Of a stretch of DNA of 64,000 nucleotides, positions 11,936-23,796 are shown one piece after another (position 1 is the first letter of the stretch; each line of letters begins with the position of its first letter). The position numbers and the translations under genes are program-made. Source of the stretch: Tamarix chinensis (taxonomy: Eukaryota > Streptophyta > Magnoliopsida > Caryophyllales > Tamaricaceae). The notes beneath the pieces were generated by a model. That model did not search any database. It was not told where the DNA came from and worked only from the letters and a program-made list of their open reading frames with translations. The DNA lies in NCBI GenBank assembly GCA_030549775.1, contig CM060181.1:54008218-54072217 (forward strand), given 5' to 3'.

Positions 11936-12063
11936 CTTGTATAGACATGTGAAGTTGGCTCTATCCCCCTTGCTCGCATCTTTTCAAATGTCTCACGCGC
12001 ACGATGCATGTCTCCACGTCTTGCATAATAATTTACCATCAACCCAAATTCTTTCCTGGATGG
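11936..12063 (-). CDS. PPR4: PPR4-like protein, coding exon 2 (128 nt)
   Basis: A short exon found by splicing logic and family resemblance. After the acceptor TTTTAG it reads PSRKEFGLMVNYYARRGDMH and continues RARETFEKMRARGIEPTS, then HVYT. This is the first pentatricopeptide repeat of the PPR4 family. It joins exon 1 in phase 0, gives 42 codons plus two bases (AG), and ends at donor AAG|GTAAAA (11935-11934). The split codon AG|C completes as Ser at the start of exon 3. The reading frame is kept across all three exons with no stop, which supports a functional gene. Confidence 0.9.
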
Positions 12064-12965
12064 CTAAAATTTATACAGGAAAAAGATTACAGAAAACAAA
12101 ACAGTAGAAGGTTAACCACATACCAAAATGATACAATCGAGGGGCCCAAGTGATGCACACTACACAAGATGATCATATAATGTCACGAGTCATGGTGATA
12201 TCATAGTAATGGTTCAAGTGGCATACACCATCAAAGAGATGATAAGGATGGAATCAACTAACCAAATGCCAAAAGATAGACTAAGGATGGTAATATTCTA
12301 CATAAATAAGTTCAATAAGTTGACAAATGATTTTCGCCGTCTGCAGTTGATGTTAACTTTTATGCTTCTCTCAAACTTGTAAAATAAACTTTCAGGATGA
12401 TTGCTGCAAAGTTGGTGTCTTCATAATTTTCCACTTATTCTCAGTAAAGTGATCAAACACAACCCCGAACAGACATCACCCTACATTCCCAGGACTGCAT
12501 CTCGTCTAATGCGCGCCAGGGAAAACAGGTTCCAAAGGAAAGCATTTTTATAAAGATAACAAATAGGACTGTCGAAGCTTTACTAACACATCAGTCTTTT
12601 ACGGTCAGAATATTGAGAAAATATTCATCACTACATCTGCAGCAACCGCTTAGTCAAAAAAGTTCTATAGTTCAATAAAACAAATTGCAAGGCTACAATC
12701 CTCAAACAAATGAATAAAGATGATAGAGAATAGTTAAGTCTAATACTTGGATCAAAATAACAAAAATGTTTGTTACAGAAGTGACATATCATGAACAATC
12801 CAGGAAAATACAAGAAAGCATGGAAGCCTACCCATGAAAGTTGCATCACATTGGCGCAAATAGACCTTCACACACGTCAAGTATTATTTCAACTATAAAA
12901 TGAAGCCAGAGTACATCAACTGAAAGAAATGCAGAAGCAAACGCGATTATATGCTTTCAATTTAC
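12064..12965 (-). other. PPR4: PPR4 intron 1 (902 bp)
   Basis: Donor GTAAAT sits at 12965-12960 and the acceptor TTTTAG ends at 12064, both read on the minus strand. The interval is AT-rich, has no open frame of note and no recognisable insertion. Confidence 0.85.
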
Positions 12966-13880
12966 CTTCTTAATCCTCTCAAATGCTTTAACGACCGCCT
13001 GCCAATTAGCCGGCTGAGTATCTAAAATCATACTGAACTCCTTTCTGAAATTATCCCTCTCTTCATGCCACTTAGACTTGTACTCCCTCCTATCGTACCC
13101 TTCAACCCACCTCTCTCTTTCATCAGCTCTCATCTTCAACCTCCTTCCATCATCCAGTTTCACGGATAATACTCTCCCATGAAATTCCACTCCATCAAAT
13201 TCCACAGCCATCATTGCAGACTTCTCCGCAGTGGCGCCATCATAAATAACAAACCCATAACCTAAATTCCTCTCCAAATCCTCGTGACCTTTAATCAGAA
13301 TAACATTCTTAATCGGTCCAAATTGCCTAAAGAACTCGGAAACCTCGTGTTTCTTTATCCACAGTGGTAAATTACCCACAAAAATCTTCCCTTCTTGACG
13401 AAATTCAGCTTGCTTCTTGATTCCTGAATCCGAATGATCATCAGAATCAGCCTCCTGGTCAATTTCATCTTTATCGACGGTTTCTTCGGCTATTACCGGT
13501 GGTGGTAGCGGCGGCGGGGGTGGAGGTGGCGGAGAGATTTTACTGGTTAGCCAGAGCTTATTAGTGAGATTGTATTGAATTGCAGGGGCATCCTGAGGTT
13601 TCACCAGACCTTTAAGAGGGTTGGAGGGAGGTTTAGCAGAAGGTGGGGATTTGGGTCTCGAGGAGGTTGTCTTGACGGTTTTCGGTCGGCGCAAATCACC
13701 GGGAAATGTGGAGGAGGATGAGGAAGTAGAAGGTGAATCAGATTCTGAGGATGAGGGATTGGTCGAGAGGGAGAACCGAGGGTGTGCGGTGGTGGCGGAG
13801 TAAGGTTTTCCGGCAAGAAGAGAAAAATGGGACGAGTGCGAGTAGCAGCATGCGGTCGAGAGGGAGAACAGACTATCCAT
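12966..13880 (-). CDS. PPR4: PPR4-like RRM/PPR protein, coding exon 1 (residues 1-305)
   Basis: This is the first coding exon of a plastid RNA-binding protein of the PPR4 family (maize PPR4, Arabidopsis At5g04810), which is needed for rps12 trans-splicing in the chloroplast. The N-terminus is rich in Ser and hydroxylated residues like a transit peptide (about 1-45). A Ser/Pro-rich linker follows, with a proline run at about 117-127 and an acidic patch at 131-150. An RRM covers about 164-245, with RNP2 IFVGNL at 166-171 and RNP1 LGYGFVIY at 206-213. A charged region then ends in ERIKK, where a donor AAG|GTAAAT follows at 12965-12964. The exon is 915 nt, exactly 305 codons (phase 0). The first ATG of the open frame is used. 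Identity comes from recall of the family, with the RRM-before-PPR order as its hallmark. Confidence 0.93.
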
Positions 13881-14685
13881 TATCGTTTGTCGAGACTGGA
13901 CATCGGCTCGTTTTCGATTTAAAAGTCTGGTATTTTCCTTTTTTTGTTGGGGTAGCTACTGTAATCTTTTTGACCGAAAAAGAGTATTCGAAACAATAAA
14001 TATTTTGATTTTATGTTGATAAAGATATATTTTTAGAATTTTTTATTAATATAGATACTTAGACTTTACTCACATTAAAACATAAATATTTTAACTTTAT
14101 TCTTATTAAGACATATATACGAATAACCAAAATTATATAAAATTTAAAACTTATAAAATATTATGCCTTTATGGAATAAATAGTAAATATTTATATCTAT
14201 ATATAAAATTTAAAAATATACAATAACAAACTTAAAATATGTATATTTTTATATATACTTTTATCTATTTCTATTATCACCAAATAAAAAAAGAAATACT
14301 AGTTAAACTATATTATAATTAGTCGTGCCAAAAAGAAAAGGCAAAGGAAGTAAAAAAGATTTCTATTTTGATTTTTGGATGATGATTGGAGTTTGTGTGA
14401 CTTATTGTAAAATGAGAGAGAATTATGATATATTTAAAAATCTATTGGATCATGATTTTACTTACACAATAAATAAATATGATATTTGTTATTCCGTATG
14501 AATGAGCAAGCATAGATAGAATGTAATGGTTGGCTATGCTTTCCTATTAAATGAGATGACTAAATATTTTATTTGGTTGTTTAAAACCTTTATATAATTA
14601 ATGGGAGGGTGTCGACCTGAAATGTTAATGATAGACCAAGCTGGTGCAATAACCAAAATTTTTTCAAGTCTAGACATAGGCTATA
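13881..14685 (-). promoter_or_regulatory. PPR4: Upstream region of PPR4
   Basis: The 5' flank of PPR4 between the start codon at 13880 and the LTR at 14686. About the first 100 bp are of mixed composition and the rest is strongly AT-rich. The promoter should lie here, so only about 0.8 kb separates the coding start from a transposon. I see no unambiguous TATA box and make no finer call. Confidence 0.4.
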
Positions 14686-17600
14686 TGTAACATCCTTAAA
14701 TTTAATATTTAAAATTTTTATTTTACAAAAACTTTAATCTCAAAATAATAAGTGCTACTATCACATTACGTTTGGTTCATTAGTCTTCCTTATGTCAACT
14801 GTCAATGCTCAAAACAAATTAGATCTAAAACAAAGTAGCGAAAATAAGAGACAATAATATAAATAAAGGTTATGGTTAAACATCTTCCATACAACAGAAA
14901 TAATTAAAATATGATAAGGGACATAAAAGTCTAAGAGAAAACCGGTTATAACAAAAAATAGAACACCAAGGTACAACATCGGTTTTCTCTAACTCTTAAA
15001 TCCAAAAGCTCATTTTAAAATGAAATCTCTTCTCAAGGATCCCACTAATCCTTTCCACTCTTATACGTATCATGTCAATCCATAGCATTCACATAATCAT
15101 CTATAAATGTAGTATCAGTATGACTTTCTCATACTAAGTATATCACAATAGCTCTCAAAGAAGTAGCATGCTTACATTTCACATAGTCACACAATAATCC
15201 GAAAACATGCTCAGAGCACAAATCTCATGCAATAACAATATATGAATAATCAATATTGACATACTAAAAATCTGATATCATAGGTTGACTTTGGGTTAAC
15301 CAAATTTCTCACCCAAAGTACACCTTAATCGTTACATAGTTGTACTTAAAGCAAATTTACCCTTAGCCTTTTCTTCAAGTGAGCTTTAAGCAAATTCAAT
15401 TCAGCTTTTATCACATAATGGAAGATCTAGAATCATTCCATTTGGTCCCAGACCTGGATCCAATCCCCCTCTCTCTGCACTCCTTTACATTGCATTATTT
15501 TACATAAGTTAAACACACACACACACTTGCAAACTTTGGAACCTTGCTCTCTTCTTCTCCTTCCCTAATGCTACTACCAACTTGTGCCATTTTATCCCAT
15601 TTTCCAGTCAGTTTTTCTTCCATTTTTTCATGCCATAATCATCCTACTTCAACCTCCTAACATTACATCATGGTACCTTAATTGTTGGTGATGGTTTGAA
15701 GCATCAAAGTTACTCATTTTCCTACCTCTACCTTGCTCCAGCTGCTGCAATTTTGTGCTGCAGATTTTACCACTTTTTCCTCAATTTTCTCCTTATTTAA
15801 TTGCTCCAAATTATCCTTCATCGTACCCATATGTGCTGGCATCATTTTCCCTTGCTTTGGAAGTCATTTAGGTGGGGTTTTGCCCTTATTTTTGGAGCTT
15901 CCCAAAGCTAGCCGAGAACAACTCTTTTGTTAGTTTTGTCTTTCATTCCTCTTTTATACTTTCCCTTCTATTATTTTCCCTTAGCTAATATCATAAAATC
16001 CTAACTCTTATTATATTTTGTAATAGGTGATCAAGAGGTGCTAAGTGAAAGAGAAACTTAGGACTTATTTTTAGCTATAAGACTTGCTTGCTAGTAAGTT
16101 ATGCTTACTCTCTTAGCATGGAGATTTATACATGTTGTTATGTGGTGTTTTCATAGCATGCCTTATAGGTTGTATTTTTTTTTTAATATTTTGCTATTCT
16201 TATTTTTAGTATGCTAAAAATGGCGGAGCATGAAGTTGTATATTTTAGATCTAAGCATCTTATGTTTTATAGCATAAATTTATATCCTAGCATGTCATCG
16301 TATTTATTTGCTATTATTATGCCTTAAATGTTGTACCCTTTCTATGTGATTTTTGGTGAGTATAAGCATGCTAGACCTTAATATGAAATTTATACGTTAT
16401 TATGTGTGGTGGATATTTTATATGTTATGTTCTAATTATGTGGTATATTGCATTATTGTGAGATTATGAATCTAAGTGTGAAAATGGAGTTTTAAGCATA
16501 AAAACACCCAAGTTTGCCTCGGCCAAGGCCAATTTTGTCTTTTCCTTGGTTTCTTAAAATTATTTTGAGGTTTTTTTAATATGTGTCATAAGTATTTAAA
16601 GTGTTAGGACAATTTTGGTTGAATTTGGAGTTTAGGTTATATTTGGGAATTTCTACTTTGCTTTTTGCCAGGGGAATTTTCATATTTCCAATGAGTACCT
16701 ATTAAAAATAACATCGACATATTTTTCATTAGGTCATTTAAATAGAATTTTATATATAAGAGGTCTTAATTTGGAGTTGTATAACTTGAGATATGATTAA
16801 AACAAGTTTAGACACACTTTAGGCAAAGTAATGGGTAAAAAGGTAATTTTGGTCACCAATGTCATAAATCCATGTTTGGTTCCGTCCATGTGAAGTAGGG
16901 TCATGTTTGGAAAGTTTGGTTAACTTTGCTTGTGGTGGTTTAGCCCTTAATAACTTAAGTTAACTAATATGGAGTTAAAATAAGCATAGAAAAACCCTAT
17001 AGGTAAATCCATCATTTTATGTGCAAATCTATAAGGTCGGGTTCTAATCTTTGGACAGGGTGTCATTAAGAGGTTAATTAAGTTATGTTTAAAATTTGAG
17101 CTATCAATGAAGTCTTTTAATAGGTCAACCCAAATTAATAATTTTAAGGATGTTTAAGAGTGCTTAAAACATTTTAAGTGTTTTATGCTTCATCCTTGTG
17201 TGGTAGGGCCTTAAGTTGACGTGACTAATATTCTAAGCATAATATTAGATTAATCTAGTTAATTAAATAATTATATTAGGGATTTTTTAGAGCTTTGGCT
17301 AATTACGTAAGATTAACCTAAGTTGTGTGCATGATGGTCTTAAGTGGTAACCTAAGTGACTTAGAACTGATATCCATATTCACCGTATTCTATCTTGTTA
17401 AATAATTGGATTAGGAACTAACAAACTTTATATTCACCTTATCACTTATCACTTGTTTAACGGTTATGGGTTGTTGAACCCTAGAAATAGAAGTAAGTAT
17501 TATGTTATAACATAGGGTTGGAATGAATTCATCTAAGTGCTAAGTGTGACCTCTTGTTAATGAGTGTTGACTATCTTCAAGAATAAGACATTAATTATTA

Positions 17601-18560
17601 AAGTGAAGGAATCACATGAGTTAGGATTGAGTTCATTACTATGATTAATCGATTGTTTCCCTAGTTTGTTCGGAATTATGGTGGCCCTAATCTACTCTAT
17701 ATGTGCCCATTCCACCGGCTTATAGGAGGTATACATACTTAAGGATTAGCGATGTATTAGTTATGCCTAGGAGTGTTATGCCCTAGAAGGTCTTATTTAC
17801 ACCAGTCTCTGTTCCACCGGATGTAAATATGATTCCTAGGTGTGTTATGCCGTGGAAGGTTGTGTTTATGCTAGTTCTATCTGTCTCCTGAGCACTCGGT
17901 GTGATTAATATGATGTGTTTGATCACTAAAGTAAAGATAATAACATGTAGTATTTTAGTATTGTTATTATCTTATGTTACCTATGATCTATTTTCCTATC
18001 GCATGTATATTTTGTGCTTACCTTGTTTCAACGTGTAAATTCTATACTCATAGAATAACTTAGCTTACCAATACGTTGCATACTGATGCAAATTGCAGTG
18101 TTGTAACGATCCTGGTTGATTTGGGGGAGCAGACGTATTTTTTTACGATATCCTGCAGGTGTGCGAGACTCTTGATGACGAGAATGTTGATCCTTTTGAT
18201 TATTTGTCTGCGGTTGAGTGGTATTATTCTATGGGTCGGGAGTAGAGTCATTATTATCCGATGCTAATGTTTTGGATCCGGATACCCTTTTTAGACTCTT
18301 AGGTCATGTATTCTCTTTTGTTATATTTTGAACGTATGTATTTGGAGAGTACTTCCTAACATTATATTTCCGCTAATTTATGTTATCATCTCGTTCTATC
18401 TTTACATCTGTTTACAGTTATCGTATTTTTTAGCCTTGTACTTAATATATGAATGGTAAGGAACCGAACTCGTGTTAAGTGCAGCAGTAACACCCGCTTA
18501 GTTTATATATCAGCTTCTACAAAAATAAAATTTTTCAGTAGTAAATTTCGAGGTGTTACA
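14686..18560 (+). mobile_element. Long LTR unit 1 (about 3.9 kb), solo-LTR-like
   Basis: The unit begins TGTAACATCC and ends GAGGTGTTACA, i.e. TG...CA with inverted ends, as in long LTRs of plant Ty3/gypsy (Tekay/Del-type) elements. No gag or pol and no primer-binding site is found next to it, so it looks like a solo LTR. It shares with the units at 19757, 53641 and 60629 a pyrimidine-rich leader (about 15440-15960 here), CCACCGG motifs (about 17705-17830) and a 3' stem-loop followed by GTAACACCC. The shared 3' segment includes TTTTTAGCCTTGTACTTA at about 18426. No clear 5-bp target duplication remains. The element class is inference; the repeat relationship is seen. Confidence 0.65.
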
Positions 18561-19756
18561 GTTTTGGGCTATGAAAGTTGCAAGTCTAGGTTAGGTTAGG
18601 TTTGGGTTGAATTTACTTGGGTTGAGTCATTTTAGTTTAACTTGATGAGTTAGGTCATGTTTAAGCAAAGGCGCCTTAGCAGGTGATTTCTTGTTCATGT
18701 TGTTTTGGGTTAACATGGCCGACGAGGTGGTTTTAGGTCAGTGAGTTGGATCGGGCTTGAGCTTAGCTAATCTCAAAGGGGATAATGTTGAATTCTAGTC
18801 AAACCAAGTTGATTTAATTACTTTGATTCAGTTATTTTAGGCTTGAGTTAATTTGGATCAATTTATCAAGTTAGGTTAGGTGACCTGATTCACTTCGGGT
18901 TCAAGTTTTTTTACTGAATCAAATTTGATTTAAGAATTTTTTTAATTATTTTAGCTCAGGTTAACTTATTAATTATAGATGAGTTTGAATGACATTCCTT
19001 TTGATTTAGAATTTCTTGGTTTCCAAGTTGGTTATGTTGTTTTAGAGTATTTTAAATTAGAGGCCAATAACCCCGTGATCATTTTATATGGCTCATATTA
19101 GTTTTAGTTTTCTAGTCAAGTTGAATTTGACACAACTTAAACTTCAAACATGCCTTTATATGCTTAATTTCTCTTTAACATTCTTTACATTTTGATATGC
19201 TAAAAATGAGATATATTATCTATCCAATGTAATGTATTAATATTAGTATATAATAATTAGGTTATCTCATTTTTTTTATTGATTAATAAATTCATTTAAA
19301 TACATACCTAGTGTAGAAACCCCATATGATATAATATATGAGTATTTTTAAGGAAATAAAAGTATAATAGTTTAAATATTTGATCACTTACAAAAACATA
19401 ATTTTATGAAATAAGGATGATCATGAAATTATTATAAAATATATAATTATCATTTATTACATTATAAATATTAAACATAATAATCAAATTACTATTCTTA
19501 ATAGATGCAGTAAGAATATTAGACCTACTTTATTTTTACGAGTAAGTAATAAAGATATTTTAAGATTTTAATAAATAAAAAAAGCATGATTGAATCTAAC
19601 AACAAAATTGTTTTAAAACCTAAAAATTAACCATAAAGTTCAAATTGATAATTAAACAATCACCACATAGTTCAATAAAAATAACTATATTTATTGTTTA
19701 ACACAAAAATAGCATTATTTTTATGACATAGAACTTAAATACTTTATAAAACAATA
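18561..19756. other. Spacer between long LTR units 1 and 2
   Basis: No gene is seen. About 18575-18920 has degenerate GGTTAGGTT/GGGTTGAG-type words, the kind of sequence found in old MITE-like repeats. The remainder (18930-19756) is AT-rich. Confidence 0.5.
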
Positions 19757-20652
19757 TACTGAAATGCTCCAGAATTATTTATTTTAAGAAATATAATTAA
19801 ATGAGGTTTTATAAAGAAATTAATTAAATTATTTTATTTGGAATAGAAAAGATTTAATTAGGGAAAATTAATAATATTTTGTAAATATTTTTATTAAGGG
19901 AAAATTGGGCTTTTTGCTAATTAAAAATGAATTTAAGAGAAATATTTTTTAAGCCCTAAATTGGTCTAAAAAGAAATTTAATATTATTTTTATTAAATAT
20001 TTTATCCTAACTATCCAAAATATTCTAATTTATTTATTTAACTCAAAACCAGTTCAAGTTTCCTTTTTCCTTTTTCTTTCCTTCTTTTTATTTCTTTTCT
20101 TTCTTTTTTTCTTTTTCTTCCATATCGCCGGATTGGGCCTGGAGCACAGCCCAATCCCTTCTCTTCTCCTTCTTTTCTCCTTCTTTTCTCCCGCGGCCCA
20201 GCGCCGCTCCATCCCTTCTGCTCCTTCTGACGCGGCGTTTTGTTCGTTAAGTCCCTGAGATGCCGCGTTTCATTGAATGTCTTATATCAACAGTCGATCG
20301 ACCGATTCCTTCTTTTCTTTTCTTTCTTTTTCTTTCTCCGACCGCTGGCTCACCCCTTCCTTCTTCCTCATTTCCCCGCCATTGTCGAACCTGCAACTTC
20401 CATCCCAAAAATGGCGCCGCCGACCACACGTGTTGTGACCGGCCTTTCTTCCGCCCATTCTCTTCCCCTCAGCACACACTTCAATTTGAACTGCCCCACT
20501 TCCCTTTTCTTCCCCACGTTTGCCCCCATTTCCCTTGTGAAGGTCGGGCATGATTTGAAATTGTGCTGACCGATCAACGGTATAACCACCCCATTTTCTC
20601 ACCGACTTTGACCTCCTAGTAACCTCCAGAACTCGAGCCTAACCTCTACCAT

Positions 20653-20660
20653 TATAAATA
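20653..20660 (+). promoter_or_regulatory. TATA box of long LTR unit 2
   Basis: TATAAATA is followed within about 35 bp by CCCCCGAAAACCCTAAGTG and a long C-rich leader. This is the layout expected for an LTR promoter and transcript start, and it sets the plus orientation of the unit. Confidence 0.5.
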
Positions 20661-21209
20661 CCCCTCGTATGGCCTTATTTTGAGACTTTTTCCCCCGAAA
20701 ACCCTAAGTGCAACCTGTGCACCACCACAACTTTAGACGCACCATTCTCCACCTTTAGCCAACCCCGCCGCCTCTTCTTCCTCCCAAACTCTTTCCTGCA
20801 ACGCCCTCTAATTAACTAATCCATTCGCAAACTTCAATTCTTCTTGCACGGGCCTCCATAACCGTGCAAAATTTGCTAGTCCTCTCATCAGAATTTTTAC
20901 CCCCGAACCTATAAACCACCACCGACCACCACATCTGCCGCTTCTACCACCCTCTGAACCACTCAAAATCTCCTGCTAATTCTCCTCCACCGACACATAA
21001 ACTTCTTTTCTTTTTCTCCTTCCCCATTTCCTCTTTTTCTTCATTTTTGCTCCTTTTAGATCACTTTTTTGGCCACCTCCGGGCACCACCGCCGGTGCCA
21101 CCCATCCCCGCCAACTTAAGGTGAAACCCTAGACCTTTTCAACACTTCCCTTCGATTTATTAAAAATTATTTTGCTTATATCCTAATTTTTAATGTTAAT
21201 TTGATTTTA

Positions 21210-21244
<35 letters not shown>
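21210..21244. repeat. (ATT)n microsatellite
   Basis: A nearly perfect ATT triplet run of about 11-12 units inside long LTR unit 2. Confidence 0.9.
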
Positions 21245-21361
21245 GATTATCAACTGCAACCTAATTGTTAAATTTTGTTGACAGGTTTGGGAGTATTCTT
21301 AAGTTATATAAATTATTATTCTCGAATTTTAGTTATTTAATAGAATTATTACATGTTTACT

Positions 21362-21363
<2 letters not shown>

Positions 21364-21398
<35 letters not shown>
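21364..21398. repeat. (AAT)n microsatellite
   Basis: A nearly perfect AAT triplet run of about 11 units, about 120 bp after the ATT run and complementary to it. Confidence 0.9.
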
Positions 21399-21719
21399 TC
21401 ATTATTATTATTAGTATAATTATTTATTTAATATTGTAATTATTTTAGGGGGTCAAAACCTACAATTTTAATTAGGTCTCGCACCCTTGCTTTTTATTAC
21501 TATTATTAGCATTTTTAACATTATTACTAATTATATTATCATTATTATCATTATTATCATTTATATTTTAAGTATATATAGTATTAATATTATTATTACC
21601 ATTTTCGAATAGTATTATTATTAAATGGGGTGGTTTCAAAATCCACCTTGTAATTTTAATATTTATGGTATTATTAATAATAATATTCTACTAATAAGAG
21701 TATGATTAATAATATTTTA

Positions 21720-21720
21720 T

Positions 21721-21770
<50 letters not shown>
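21720..21770. repeat. (TAC)n microsatellite
   Basis: A perfect run of TAC triplets of about 16 units inside long LTR unit 2. Confidence 0.92.
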
Positions 21771-22285
21771 TTACTAATACTATTTTGGTGAAGGGTAGAA
21801 ACCCTTATACCACCACTCTTTTTTAATGAAAATAGTAATTTATTTGTATTTTTAAGTAATATTTTGTATAGTTAATTATTGTGTAATATTGTTTTAATTA
21901 AAAACCAAATCTTTGAATGAGTTAGAGAATAATAAAATTTTAGGAGGGAGCCTAATTTTAGTATATTTTTATATAATAGGTGAACCTAGTCAAATCCCTC
22001 AAGTGGAATAGGAGCGTGCACCAAGACCGGTGACATTTTAGGTAAGGGTGTTACTAAGGCCATTTGTGTGTTTATATGCATTATGTGCTTCATATGCCAT
22101 GTATTCTATGTTTATCATTATTGATTATTTCGTATGTGGTATAAAATGGAGTTGAAGTATGTTGGTGTAAATAAATTGTGGCATGAGAATTATGTGTATA
22201 TTTATGTTATTATTATTGTATGATATGGCCTTAAGACGTGCATGTTAGGGTGGTAAAATAATGATGGGTAGTGTAACAATGTGGC

Positions 22286-22620
22286 GTTAGGGTTTTGCAT
22301 AAAAGGGCACGGTGTTAGGGTTTTGCATAAAAGGGCACGGTGTTAGGGTTTTGCATGAAATGGTATGGGTTAGAGTTTTGCATGAAATGGTATGGGTTAG
22401 AGTTTTGCATGGAATGGTATGGTGCTATGGTTTGTATGGAAGCATGTTACGTGGAGTTAGGATTTGCATGGGAGTTAGGGTTTGCATGGGAGTTAGGGTT
22501 TGCATGGAAGAGTGGGTCACGTGGAGCTAGGCTTTGCATGGGAGCTAGGGTTTGCATGAGAGTGTGGTTTACGTGGAGTTAGAGTTTGCATGGTAGCTAG
22601 GGTTTGTAGGGGTATTAGGG
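22286..22620 (+). repeat. Minisatellite with GTTAGGGTTTTGCAT core
   Basis: A tandem array in long LTR unit 2. GTTAGGG/GTTAGAG starts fall at 22286, 22314, 22342, 22369 and 22396 (period 28 then 27 bp). It degrades rightward into shorter GGGAGTTAGGGTTTGCAT units. Each unit holds a TTAGGGTTT word that resembles plant telomere repeat, but the spacing is not telomeric. Confidence 0.85.
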
Positions 22621-22785
22621 TATGTCATGGTTAAGTATGGTGGGATGATTAACTAGGGTTGAAGTGGTTAACCTGAGTTGAGGAGTAAGCATGGTAGGAA
22701 CTTGATTTACATGTCTTGAAATGAACGTCTAAATAAGATACATAAAATATTAAAAACATAAAGTGGAAGATGTTGAGCCGGGCCT

Positions 22786-23072
22786 AGACCGATCCACCGG
22801 CTAAAATAGTGGCAGTGAATATTTCCCTCGCGACTGATCCACCTGCTATAATAGTAGTAGGGCATGTACCCTCGCGACCGATCTACCGGCTATAATAATG
22901 GGGGATCTTGAGCTCAACAAACCAAACTATATATGTTGTTAAGATGTGGGAAGACACTAATTACTTACAGTAGAACACCGTACGAGAAAGGGGTCAGACC
23001 AATCCACCGGCATATAATAGTGGCAGGGTATGTTACCCTCGCGACCGATCCACCGGCTAAAATAGTGGGGTT
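22786..23072 (+). repeat. CCACCGGCTAAAATAGTGG motif array
   Basis: Five dispersed copies of a GACCGATCCACCGGCTATAATAGTGG-like motif, cited here by position only, at about 22788, 22838, 22876, 22997 and 23041. Three of the intervals end in CCCTCGCGAC. Each copy has CCAC...GTGG ends that could pair. Related motifs occur in long LTR units 1 and 4. Confidence 0.75.
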
Positions 23073-23657
23073 CCCGTACTCGTATGGACTTGATAAATAA
23101 CATGGTGTGAAAATATCCTGATAAAGGATTGATGACGTAATTAATCTAAGCTGTATTGGATCTTGGCACTTTTACCTGATCGTTCTTTTGCCTTTATGTT
23201 ATTGTGTTGGTGTTTATGCCCTATTATTAGTCTACATGGATTATATGCTTATGTTCCAGCCTTAGTACTCGGTTACCTTACTTAGTACGTAGCGTACTAA
23301 TCACCTGTTTCATGGGTGTTGCTCATTCCCATGAGCAGAAGGCCCGTCTGATCTATTGCATGTAGGAGATACTTACTTTGATGCTATCGATGTCTATGGA
23401 ACATTAGGAGGGGCGGAGTGATAGCTGGGTTGGATCAATCTCTAGAGTGACGTGACCGTTTCCTCTTTAATTTATGACTCATGTTATTTTTTTATTATGC
23501 TTGAGTTGCAGAAATAATTTTATTAATGTTGTTTAGTTATTATCTAAAAAAAACAATAGCTGGTATTTCGAATTATGTAAGACTTGCGCGTACTCTGATT
23601 CTTGTTTTTATAAATTTGGATTTGTATGGTATTATTAATAGTGTTTTCTTAGCCTTA

Positions 23658-23705
23658 GCACTTGGTACCGGAACGGTAGGAGTGAACCGGTCTGGTACTA
23701 AGTGT
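23658..23705 (+). repeat. 3' stem-loop of long LTR unit 2
   Basis: GCACTTGGTACC at 23658 faces GGTACTAAGTGT ending at 23705; 10 of 12 positions pair. It is the same structure, at the same distance from the LTR end, as in units 1 and 3. Confidence 0.6.
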
Positions 23706-23796
23706 GGCGGTAACATTCCCAGAATTCACGAGTTTTAAATTAAGTATTTTACTTACTTCTACTTTAAAAAAAATAGTAATTTTTTGGGGTGTTATA

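Larger units (their letters stand above)
19757..23796 (+). mobile_element. Long LTR unit 2 (about 4.0 kb), solo-LTR-like
   Basis: A second member of the long-LTR family. Its right end is clear: the TAGCCTTAGCACTTGGTA segment near 23651, a stem-loop, GTGGCGGTAACATTCCC, and finally TTTTTTGGGGTGTTATA. The left end is decayed (TACTGAAATGCTCCAGAATT at 19757, where the family start TGTAACACCC is expected), so it is approximate. Inside are a TATAAATA box, a C-rich leader (20660-21120), several AT triplet microsatellites, and two minisatellite tracts. No coding capacity is seen; the overlapping open frames at 20240-20602 are compositional. Confidence 0.62.

Noticed and set aside
11687..11944. 85-codon plus-strand open frame
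   Set aside because: It lies in PPR4 intron 2, overlaps the exon 2 donor on the other strand and matches nothing.
13601..13999. Open frames opposite PPR4 exon 1
   Set aside because: They are shadows of the GC-richer coding exon; the RRM and transit-peptide reading on the minus strand is clearly the real one.
20240..20602. Several overlapping open frames on both strands
   Set aside because: The region is the C/T-rich leader of long LTR unit 2; low stop density comes from composition.
22312..22582. Cys/Met/Trp-rich repetitive open frames
   Set aside because: They are translations of the 28-bp minisatellite, not a protein family.
22286..22620. Interstitial telomere array
   Set aside because: TTAGGGTTT words occur once per 27-28 bp with unrelated bases between, so this is not a run of telomere repeats.
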